Positions 50,957-58,394 of a stretch of 64,000 nucleotides of DNA are shown in pieces (position 1 is the first letter of the stretch; each line of letters begins with the position of its first letter). Source of the stretch: an uncultured Prevotella sp. (GTDB taxonomy: Bacteria; Bacteroidota; Bacteroidia; Bacteroidales; Bacteroidaceae); NCBI GenBank assembly GCA_905211345.1, contig CAJMAO010000003.1, forward strand, positions 9,326 through 73,325, given 5' to 3'. Under the pieces are notes generated by a model, which was not told the origin of the DNA, searched no databases, and saw only the letters and a program-made list of their open reading frames with translations. A program made the translations under genes and the position numbers.

Positions 50957-50984
50957 AATTGACAAATAATCATATTTGTCAATT
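50957..50984. promoter_or_regulatory. Perfect 12-bp palindrome between vsr and the methyltransferase
   Basis: AATTGACAAATA (50957-50968) and TATTTGTCAATT (50973-50984) are exact complements around ATCA. There is no T-tract and it lies upstream of both genes, so an operator is more likely than a terminator. Confidence 0.6.
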
Positions 50985-51010
50985 TTTTCATTGGAGCTTA
51001 TCTTACAAAA

Positions 51011-51060
51011 CAGTAAAATTTTTAAGTAGAAAAACTTATCAATTTTTCTATTGAGTTACT
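51011..51060. promoter_or_regulatory. Degenerate second copy of the abiEi operator
   Basis: It shares CAGTAAAATTTT, AGAAAA, TTTTTCTATT and TTACT, in the same order, with 49519-49576, but has lost the perfect outer pairing and lacks the -7 box. It sits in the middle of the divergent vsr/methyltransferase region. Confidence 0.65.
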
Positions 51061-51187
51061 CAAAAACGTTTCGGGTTGCTTCCGCAAACCTTGCTTCATT
51101 CCGCGAACTACTCCCTCCGAAGTTGGAAGTTTCCCTTAAAAACAAAACAAACTTGATACTATAGTCTTTTATTAGATAAAAAGCAAG

Positions 51188-51195
51188 TAAATTTG
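51188..51195 (+). promoter_or_regulatory. -7 box of the restriction-modification operon
   Basis: TAAATTTG, 25 bases before the methyltransferase ATG at 51221. No good -33 box is seen, which leaves room for activator control. Confidence 0.6.
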
Positions 51196-51220
51196 CAACA
51201 AACTTAATGTGTTTCTATAT

Positions 51221-52330
51221 ATGAAAACGATTAAAGAGGCTTTGATACAAAATTCAGTTAATACATTATCCCTTTTCTCTGGAGCGGGAGGACTTGATAT
51301 AGGTGCCATCCAAGCTGGTGCCAAAATCGTATGGGCTAATGATATGATGAAGGATGCGTGTGATTCCTACTCTATAAATATCGGAGACCATATTTGTCAA
51401 GGAGATATTAACTCTTATATACCTTCACTTAATCAATATAAAGGTAATATTGATTTGGTTATAGGGGGGCCTCCTTGTCAAGGCTTTTCTATTGCAGGAA
51501 AAATGAATGAAGATGATGAACGGAGTAAACTTATTTGGAGTTACGTCAAAGTTTTAGAAACGGTTATGCCTAACGCGTTTATAATGGAGAATGTAAAAGC
51601 TTTAGGTACATTGGATAGATGGGCTTCCATAAGGAGTAGACTGCTGAAGAAATTGCAAGATTTGGGCTACTCAGTAAACTTTTGTATTCTCAATGCCTCG
51701 GATTACGATGTGCCTCAAACAAGAGAACGTATATTTTTCATAGGCTTCAAAGGAAATAATTTTGCGAGTCCTGATTTGGAAGCAATGCTTTTACCTTATA
51801 AGAAAAAAGCAAAAACTGTTCGCGAATCATTAAAGGTATTGGATAAAGCTGGAACTGGTAATAACACAAATACCTGCAATGCAAAGATAACATTGACAAC
51901 CAATCCCGTATTGCGTAAATCTGCGTATGCGGGAATGTTGTTCAATGGTCTTGGTCGTCCACTCAAATTAGATGGATATAGTGCGACCTTGCCTGCTTCA
52001 ATGGGTGGTAACAAGACTCCCATTATAGATGAACAGGCTTTGTATTATAATTCACAGCCATGGGTAGAGATGTATCATGCACGTTTGCAAAATGATATGA
52101 CTATTTCTAAGAAAGAGGTAGTTCCTAACTATTTAAGAAGGCTGACGGTAGATGAAGCACGTATTATCCAAACATTTCCATTAGAATATAGATTCTCTGG
52201 TAGCCAGTCTTCCCAATACACTCAAATAGGCAATGCGGTTCCTTGTAATTTGGCAAAAGCCGTATGCACAATGGTTATAGATGTGATAAAAGGGCATTCA
52301 CCAATTATATATTCAGGATTATTTAATTAA
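51221..52330 (+). CDS. Type II DNA cytosine-5 methyltransferase
   Basis: The ATG at 51221 (MKTIKEALIQ) is preferred to a GTG four codons upstream. The 369-residue protein has the ordered m5C motifs: I LFSGAGGLDIG (18-28), IV GGPPCQGFSIAGK (82-94, catalytic C86), VI ENVKAL (123-128), VIII QTRERIFFIGF (166-176), and X QIGNAVPCNLAKAV near the C-terminus. The target-recognition region lies between VIII and IX. It protects host DNA from the SacI-like nuclease encoded four bases downstream. The target could be GAGCTC if the nuclease assignment is right. AT-rich codon use contrasts with core genes. Confidence 0.95.
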   Translation: MKTIKEALIQNSVNTLSLFSGAGGLDIGAIQAGAKIVWANDMMKDACDSYSINIGDHICQGDINSYIPSLNQYKGNIDLVIGGPPCQGFSIAGKMNEDDERSKLIWSYVKVLETVMPNAFIMENVKALGTLDRWASIRSRLLKKLQDLGYSVNFCILNASDYDVPQTRERIFFIGFKGNNFASPDLEAMLLPYKKKAKTVRESLKVLDKAGTGNNTNTCNAKITLTTNPVLRKSAYAGMLFNGLGRPLKLDGYSATLPASMGGNKTPIIDEQALYYNSQPWVEMYHARLQNDMTISKKEVVPNYLRRLTVDEARIIQTFPLEYRFSGSQSSQYTQIGNAVPCNLAKAVCTMVIDVIKGHSPIIYSGLFN

Positions 52331-52334
52331 AGAT

Positions 52335-53408
52335 ATGGCATCCATTGAATTAAAAACAGCATCGTTGATTCTTGATAGAGCTTTTGTTGAGGCGGAATTG
52401 TCGAATGATGGGATCGGTCAGAAGATTAGTGGGATATTGCGAGGAACTCACAAGACATATCGTTACATATTAGTTACGGCTTTATTGGCTAAAGCGACCA
52501 ATGACGGAATTAATATTTTGAGTTTACAGAAAGGGGATGGAGAAGATGGAAAATATGATGCCCGTTCTCTCTGTCATAAAGTTTTGGTTCCTTTTGAGAC
52601 ATTGAGACTACCAGGATGTCTTGGTAGTTCCAACGAACCATTCCTTAACAAGCCTGCCCGTTTTGTGTCTTTATCATTGACAAATGCTGTAAGAAGAGGA
52701 AAAGATTTTCAGACCTTATCCGATGTAATTGATGTTCTTTCAAACATATCGAGCAGTTCTGACGCATATAAATATTTGAAATCGGCATTATCCGTAATGA
52801 AAGAAGTGAGCAAGGAATATGTCTCGAAATTCTCGGTTGGAGATGCCTTGATTGATATTAGTGAGTTCTCACAGTTAGTTCTGGATTACATTTATGCCAT
52901 TACAGAACATTCTTTAGAAGGAGAGGTTTGTCCTTTGATTGTCTCTCAATTGGAGCAAATGTATCTAGGTAAAAATTTTAAAGTAGAGCCACATAAAGTC
53001 AATCAAAGTGGAGCATCACCAAAAGAGGTTGGTGACATTGATGTATATGATAAAAACAGAAAACTCATTTACTCAATTGAGGTCAAAGACAAGGATTTTT
53101 CAAAACAGGATGTAGCCCATGCTATCACAAAATTCAGGCAAGCAGACCTTAATAGCAGTTTATTCATATATGGAAAGAATGTTTCTTTTGATGAAGATGA
53201 AGTGTTTCAATTGTTGAAAGAAATAGGACGTGAAGGTCATTATTGTTGCTTGATTTCAATTCTTCATTATGCAAAACTGAGGATTTGTGATTTAAAAACA
53301 TTAACAATCCGTGATTTCGTTGATGGGTTGTTGAAGTTTGCAAAAGTCATCAATGCCAAAGATGATACGATAAACATCATTAAGGACATTGCAAGTAAAA
53401 TATTTTAA
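52335..53408 (+). CDS. SacI-family-like type II restriction endonuclease
   Basis: The 357-residue protein has a PD-(D/E)XK core at about 232-255: EVGDIDVYD (D234, D236) then YSIEVKDKDF (E249, K251). KYDARSLCHKV (about 73-83) near the N-terminus is a conserved feature of this type. I recall the E-V-G-D-I-D-V-Y-D and S-I-E-V-K-D-K-D combination from the SacI family; the assignment needs a profile search. It starts four bases after the methyltransferase stop, the usual type II order. It cuts unmethylated invading DNA. Confidence 0.75.
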   Translation: MASIELKTASLILDRAFVEAELSNDGIGQKISGILRGTHKTYRYILVTALLAKATNDGINILSLQKGDGEDGKYDARSLCHKVLVPFETLRLPGCLGSSNEPFLNKPARFVSLSLTNAVRRGKDFQTLSDVIDVLSNISSSSDAYKYLKSALSVMKEVSKEYVSKFSVGDALIDISEFSQLVLDYIYAITEHSLEGEVCPLIVSQLEQMYLGKNFKVEPHKVNQSGASPKEVGDIDVYDKNRKLIYSIEVKDKDFSKQDVAHAITKFRQADLNSSLFIYGKNVSFDEDEVFQLLKEIGREGHYCCLISILHYAKLRICDLKTLTIRDFVDGLLKFAKVINAKDDTINIIKDIASKIF

Positions 53409-53431
53409 TCAATATACTTAATATCTTGATC

Positions 53432-54283
53432 ATGTGTACTCTATCTATATTGGAGCAGTTGTGCTTTAGTACAACTCGAATAGAAACAGAAAACTCTGTT
53501 GGAGGAAAATTTTCTGGTACAGGATTCTTTTATAATTTAATCATTGGCGATAAAACAATTCCTCTCATTGTAACAAACAAGCATGTTGTACAAAATATGA
53601 AAAAGGGGCTGTTTCGTTTAACTAAATCGGACTCTAACGGGAATCCTGACTATACCAATCATTTTACAATATCTTATGATACCGATTTTGAAAAGATGTG
53701 GTATTTTCATCCAGATGCAAATGTAGATTTATGCGTATTGCCAATTAATCCGCTATTAAAGGTTGCTAATAAAATGGGAAGTCCTTTGTTTTATAGATGT
53801 CTAGATAATAGTCTAATACCCTCTAAAACACAAATTGCAGATTTAGATGCAACAGAAGATATTATAATGATTGGATATCCTAATGGCTTATGGGATTCTG
53901 TTAATAATATGCCAATTGTTCGTAGAGGAATAACGGCGACATCTGTAGGTATAGACTATGAAGGAAGAAAAGAGTTTTTGATTGATGCAGCGTGTTTTCC
54001 TGGTTCAAGCGGTTCTCCTGTACTTATATGTAATGTAGGAGGATATACCGATAAAAAGGGAAATTTGAATTGGGGTAAATCTCGTGTTTTTCTGTTAGGT
54101 ATATTGTACGCTGGTCCACAATTAACTGTTACTGGCGAAATTAAAGTAGTGACAATTCCCAATGTTCAGCAAAAGGCATTGTCTGTATCCCACATACCTA
54201 ATAATCTTGGGTATATTATAAAATCAGAAAGGCTTTTGGATTTCGTTGATATATTTGGTCCTATAATAAATAATACTAAGTAA
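53432..54283 (+). CDS. Cytoplasmic trypsin-fold serine protease linked to the restriction-modification operon
   Basis: I use the ATG at 53432 in preference to a TTG two codons upstream; 283 residues. It is a chymotrypsin-fold protease with H51 in IVTNKHVVQ, D99 in NVDLCVLPI and S193 in FPGSSGSPV. There is no signal peptide or membrane helix, so it should act in the cytoplasm, which is unusual outside defence or regulatory settings. It starts 23 bases after the nuclease stop, on the same strand and with the same AT-rich composition. Possible roles are abortive-infection effector, processing of the nuclease, or chance neighbour. A terminator-like hairpin follows. Confidence 0.88.
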   Translation: MCTLSILEQLCFSTTRIETENSVGGKFSGTGFFYNLIIGDKTIPLIVTNKHVVQNMKKGLFRLTKSDSNGNPDYTNHFTISYDTDFEKMWYFHPDANVDLCVLPINPLLKVANKMGSPLFYRCLDNSLIPSKTQIADLDATEDIIMIGYPNGLWDSVNNMPIVRRGITATSVGIDYEGRKEFLIDAACFPGSSGSPVLICNVGGYTDKKGNLNWGKSRVFLLGILYAGPQLTVTGEIKVVTIPNVQQKALSVSHIPNNLGYIIKSERLLDFVDIFGPIINNTK

Positions 54284-54290
54284 GAAAAAG

Positions 54291-54352
54291 TTGTCAAACT
54301 CTTTGATCAATCAAGGAATTTGGCTGACTTTTGTGTCAGAGTTGTTTGACAA
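54291..54352 (+). terminator. Imperfect hairpin after the protease gene
   Basis: TTGTCAAACTCT (54291-54302) pairs with AGAGTTGTTTGACAA (54338-54352) apart from a three-base bulge. The gap from here to 54436 holds nothing else. Confidence 0.55.
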
Positions 54353-54436
54353 AGCATAATGCAGAAGATTGGTGCAATCTCAAAGTCGCCAAATCGTTAC
54401 CAACAACTTTCTATCATAGCATTTACTATTTGTGTA

Positions 54437-54691
54437 TCAATTAGATGTGAAATAATTGATTATCTTTTGCAAGGATTGAAGCTTTGACTCAACCGCATAT
54501 TCACATTCTGTTCCTGATCTATGAGCAAAATGATGCTTTCGTTTTGCTCCCTGGTTTTTAGCTATTAGAGGCTCTTTACATGCAGGGCAGAAACAACCAC
54601 AATTATTTCCAACAGGAACATTATCAACACTAACAAGCTGTCCTGTTTGGTTCAATGCATAAGTAAGACGATACGCAGAATGGTTTTGCAT
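54437..54691 (-). pseudogene. Truncated CoiA/DUF6035-like zinc-binding protein
   Basis: The 84-residue product contains CGCFCPACKEPLIAKNQGA, then KRKHHFAHRSGTECEYAVES. This is the N-terminal zinc-binding part of CoiA-like proteins, which normally continue with a nuclease domain to about 250-350 residues. Here the frame stops 15 codons later. It could be a stand-alone small protein, but a truncated gene is more likely at the edge of an accessory island. It follows the lipoprotein gene by eight bases on the same strand. Confidence 0.6.
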
Positions 54692-54699
54692 GTTTCTTC

Positions 54700-55155
54700 T
54701 TATTGCTTATCCCCAAACACCTTTTTTAGTTTTTTCCGAATTGCACCAAGTGCTATATTTTGGTCTTGAGAAATAGTCATGCCAATACCACTACTTTTAA
54801 GCACAGCAACACTTTGGTTCGTATCATAATCATAAAAAGTAATTGTTATATATGTATGCCCTCCATCCCATTTTTCTGTTGATACATGAATATTCGGAGA
54901 TAAAACAGATTCACCATTAGCTATTTTCACAAGCGCGTCCCGTGCTGAAACAACCTTCAATTTTGTATCAGCTATTTCATTTTGAACAGACATAACAATG
55001 TCATCAAGTTCTCTGTCACCAGTTGCTTCCTTTCCAAAAACAACATATGAATAATTTGACAAATCAATACCATTAGAAATAACCACTTTACTTGTTGAAC
55101 ACGCTTGTAATATGATTACAAGAGCAATAAATGGGAATAGTCCAAGTGTTTTCAT
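54700..55155 (-). CDS. Unknown small lipoprotein
   Basis: The 151-residue protein has a lipoprotein signal (LQAC, cysteine near 19) followed by a serine-rich start and a domain with YSYVVFGKEATGDRELDDIV (about 35-54) and YITITFYDYDTNQSVAVLKSSGIGM (about 101-125). This is a general envelope-lipoprotein layout reminiscent of DUF4136-type proteins, but I cannot name it. It is AT-rich like the island and encoded on the opposite strand to the restriction operon. Confidence 0.75.
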   Translation of the reverse strand: MKTLGLFPFIALVIILQACSTSKVVISNGIDLSNYSYVVFGKEATGDRELDDIVMSVQNEIADTKLKVVSARDALVKIANGESVLSPNIHVSTEKWDGGHTYITITFYDYDTNQSVAVLKSSGIGMTISQDQNIALGAIRKKLKKVFGDKQ

Positions 55156-55658
55156 AAGAACCCAATATTAGATTATTCAATAATAAACAAATACCATATT
55201 CATCCAAATGCAAATATACAACAAAGATTTTATTTTAACTAATATTTATATGCAAATATCATTCGATATTACATTATGCCATATTTTGCGATGCAAAAGA
55301 TGGCAAATCAAATAACAAAAGGCCACCTTTCACAAGGCGAAAGGCCATGTTTGACATGGCAAAGACAGATAATGTAAATTTCAAGCGATTTATCTTTCTA
55401 TCTTTCACCTCATAAGGTAACATACTGATTATAAGCATGTTATGTAATGAAAGGCACCAGTGTTAATCCTTCACCATCTTTCACTTCATAATACGAAGCC
55501 GTCAACCACACGTGACAAACATTCAGATTATCCATTCACTTATTACACACGATGCGGTCTCGATGAAAGATAGTGAAAGATAGAACGAGGCATCTTTCAC
55601 CATGCAACGCATTGAACATCAACATATTATGCCACAAGGTGAAATATGAAAGAATAAA
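55156..55658. repeat. 503-bp gap with GCC-CTTTC block and ATCTTTCA repeats, downstream of the vapE-like gene
   Basis: 55276-55366 has GCAAAAGATGGC, AAAAGGCCACCTTTCAC and GGCGAAAGGCCATG. 55391-55655 has repeated ATCTTTC(A/T) units in both orientations (TATCTTTCTATCTTTCACC near 55391, GATGAAAGATAGTGAAAGAT near 55562, CATCTTTCACC near 55591, GGTGAAATATGAAAGA near 55639). It resembles the gap at 9998-10482. No gene is seen. Confidence 0.75.
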
Positions 55659-57779
55659 TCAATGCAAAAGTTCAGACGAGACACACTCTACTTTATAGTA
55701 ATTGCCACACTTTCCGTGCCGACATTCATACCCGGCGGCTTTCAGCCTGCGGCCTATTTCAACATTTGTGAGGCGCGACGGCGGCAGCTTTGGGTATTCG
55801 TGGCGCACAATGGCGGCTATTTCGGATGCTGTAAGTTTCTGCGCAGTTTCGGCTGACGATGGTTGACGGAACAGGGACGAGAGGATGCTATCGATGTCGG
55901 CATGACGGAAAAAAGGGCGGTTTTCATCCATAAGCCGATGCTCTGCCTCAGCATCAAGATAATACGGAAGTCCGCTGCGCACTTCGTTAATGAGCTGTGC
56001 GTAGAGCTGCTGATAGTCAACGGGCGACGTGAAATCGATGCGTCCGGTGACGGCGGCGCAGATGAAGCGGCGGCTGCCCGTAGGGTCGGTCAAGGGGTGC
56101 TGGTTGTTGGTCGTGGCTATAAAACTGGCGTAGCGGCGCTCGGTTGAGAACGTGCTGCGGTAAGCCTTCATGGCGGTTACCTCGCCCTTTGATATGATAT
56201 ACTTCATAAGTGGCTGACGGCTGTCTGAGTAACGGTCGAACTCGTCGATGTTTATCAGGGCGAAGGCCGAGAGGCCCTGCATCAGGGTGTTGTCGTTGCG
56301 GAAGTCTATGCGGTCGTTGTAATACGGGCGCAACGCATCGGGCAGTATTATTTTGGTGAACGACGACTTGCCGCAGCCCTGACCTCCAATGAGCAGCGGC
56401 ACGAGCGAGTTGCCATGCAGGCGGTCAATTCCCATCCAATGAGCCACCATAGAGCGCATCCATACGGCAAAAAGCTCCGTCCACCGAGGCGTTGATGTGG
56501 GCACACGGGCGGCAAAGGCCGTGAGGCGGTCGCGCCCATCCCAGCGGGGCAGGTCGACAAGATAGTCGCTTACGGGGTTATAATCGTCGACAAGCGTCGA
56601 GTTGACACGCTCCTTAATGTCACGCACCCACACACGGATGCCCTCGCGCTGCGCTTGGAAGGCCATAGTGTTGATTACTTCCTGTGTAACGGGGCGGTAA
56701 TCGGTGTCATAACAGCCGAGCGGCTTATACTCCACGACACCCGTCAGCTCGTTGCGGCGCAGGCGGTAACGCTTTTTGAAAAAGTGGTCTACCTGCATGG
56801 CCGTCAACGCCGGCATGGGCACATGCGCCATAGGGTTAACGCGCTGCGTACTTGCAGCGTATGCCTGACGGAACAACATCGTGACAAGGTCGCGGTCTGC
56901 GTTTATGCCGTCAATGAGCGACGCGCGCTCTACACTCATCTGCTCAGGCAACCCCGAGCGGCGGCAGAAGCGCGCAAGCATGGCTATGGCCTGCTCGGCG
57001 AAATATGGGTCGGAAGCGTCAAGACCTGAACGGAGCACGGCGTCCCAGCAGGAATAGAATATGTAGCGGCGGGCCTCGTCGGCCGTCTTGCCCGGTAGGG
57101 GCGACTCTTCGACAGTTGCCTTACCTGCGGCCTTTGCTGAAAAGACTGACGTGTTACGCCGCGCATCAACTGCGAACACCACTGCGTTAGGCTCATAAAA
57201 CACCCCTTCGTCAACGCTCATCAGGCACATCCGGTCGTCTGTTGGAGCCTGCAACGGTATGCTTACGCCTAACTGCGACGAATATACGTAATGCAACCGC
57301 CTGTATCCCTCAACTATATGGCGGCGATAAGTGGCATCATCCAACGTCGGCAATGCGCTATTTGCGAGCGAAATACGGCATACAACCTCAACAGAACGGC
57401 CATTCGCGCCGATAAACGCCAACAGTGTGTAAGGCTGGCGGGCGGTTGCACGACGCACTCTGACGGCCGTGGCGAAATCAGCCAATCCGTCGATTTCAAT
57501 CAATACTAGGGCATTGCGGGCCACCAACTGCCTGCAACCGTTACGCCGGCGGAACTCTGAGGCAAAGCATACGCGCGGAATAGCGTTATCAGCCGTGCGC
57601 ACTCCGCCGCCCACGGTCTCGCCGTTACGGTCGACAGTAAGCATCGCCGGAGACGCGCACCGGTAATCAGACACTGCACAGGCAAAATCGCCCTGCCGTA
57701 TCATCCGCGCCACTTCATCAACACTGCAAACGGCGATACGCTCGCCGTTAAGATAATTCTTAAATACGCTAACTTTCAT
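55659..57779 (-). CDS. VapE/VirE-type primase-helicase with BT4734-like N-terminal domain
   Basis: The 706-residue protein has an N-terminal BT4734-like/primase-polymerase region (about 45-200), a PriCT-like linker (220-310) and a C-terminal superfamily 3-type ATPase of the virulence-associated E family (about 380-600). Walker A is GGQGCGKS (465-472), Walker B LINIDEFD (508-515) and the sensor segment FIATTNNQHPLTDPTGSRRF (about 553-572). Such proteins replicate satellites, plasmids and integrated elements; single copies without an obvious element are common in Bacteroidales. No integrase is in the window. Both flanks are repeat-filled gaps. Confidence 0.88.
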   Translation of the reverse strand: MKVSVFKNYLNGERIAVCSVDEVARMIRQGDFACAVSDYRCASPAMLTVDRNGETVGGGVRTADNAIPRVCFASEFRRRNGCRQLVARNALVLIEIDGLADFATAVRVRRATARQPYTLLAFIGANGRSVEVVCRISLANSALPTLDDATYRRHIVEGYRRLHYVYSSQLGVSIPLQAPTDDRMCLMSVDEGVFYEPNAVVFAVDARRNTSVFSAKAAGKATVEESPLPGKTADEARRYIFYSCWDAVLRSGLDASDPYFAEQAIAMLARFCRRSGLPEQMSVERASLIDGINADRDLVTMLFRQAYAASTQRVNPMAHVPMPALTAMQVDHFFKKRYRLRRNELTGVVEYKPLGCYDTDYRPVTQEVINTMAFQAQREGIRVWVRDIKERVNSTLVDDYNPVSDYLVDLPRWDGRDRLTAFAARVPTSTPRWTELFAVWMRSMVAHWMGIDRLHGNSLVPLLIGGQGCGKSSFTKIILPDALRPYYNDRIDFRNDNTLMQGLSAFALINIDEFDRYSDSRQPLMKYIISKGEVTAMKAYRSTFSTERRYASFIATTNNQHPLTDPTGSRRFICAAVTGRIDFTSPVDYQQLYAQLINEVRSGLPYYLDAEAEHRLMDENRPFFRHADIDSILSSLFRQPSSAETAQKLTASEIAAIVRHEYPKLPPSRLTNVEIGRRLKAAGYECRHGKCGNYYKVECVSSELLH

Positions 57780-58394
57780 TGTTTTTTAGTTTTTAAGTAA
57801 TAAAAAAATGAATAATGAAAAATAAACAGTGAAAAATCCATTTGCATTGCAAGCAGTTTTGTTGTTTCACCTTTTCACCGTTTCACTTTTTCACCTTTAA
57901 ATATGCTGTCCCACCTTTTCACCTTCCCACCTTCTCACCTTTAAAATTTACCTTTAATATACTGCCGTTTTTTGCTGCAAAAATAAGGAAAGCGGCATAA
58001 ACACGGATAGCAAAACACTATACAAAGCACGTGATAAATTATAAAGATGAATGTCCGCAAACATTCATAAAGAAAAAATCCTTGAAATAACAGATAGGCC
58101 GATTGCTGATATTTATAAATGAAAAAAGGAATATTGCGATGCACGAATGACATTCGCAATATTCCTTGAAGCTTTCAATTATATAAACGTTATTGAATGT
58201 CCGCATTTTACCAAATGCGTGTAGTTATCGGGAGTTAACGGAAGTGATCACTCGCTACGTTCGTTCATGGAGTTAACGGACAATAGCTGTTTGAGGTAAT
58301 GTCCGTTAACTCCGGCGACCGTAAGGGAGCCTAACTCCTGTTTACTCCAGATAGCTACTTGGCTCTTTGAGGATATTCATTTAAACGTTTCGCT
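57780..58394. repeat. 615-bp gap with three repeat families
   Basis: 57829-57860 repeats in inverse orientation a 28-bp stretch of 26583-26610. 57861-57950 is a TTTCACCTTTTCACC/TTCTCACC tract of the GGTGAGA family. 58222-58345 is a GGAGTTAACGG block with a perfect 14-bp pair GGAGTTAACGGACA (58269-58282) and 58300-58313. The AT-rich middle (57960-58200) shows no gene. Confidence 0.75.

Noticed and set aside
51207..51221. GTG at 51209 as methyltransferase start
   Set aside because: It adds only four residues and lies closer to the -7 box. The ATG at 51221 gives the usual short N-terminus before motif I.
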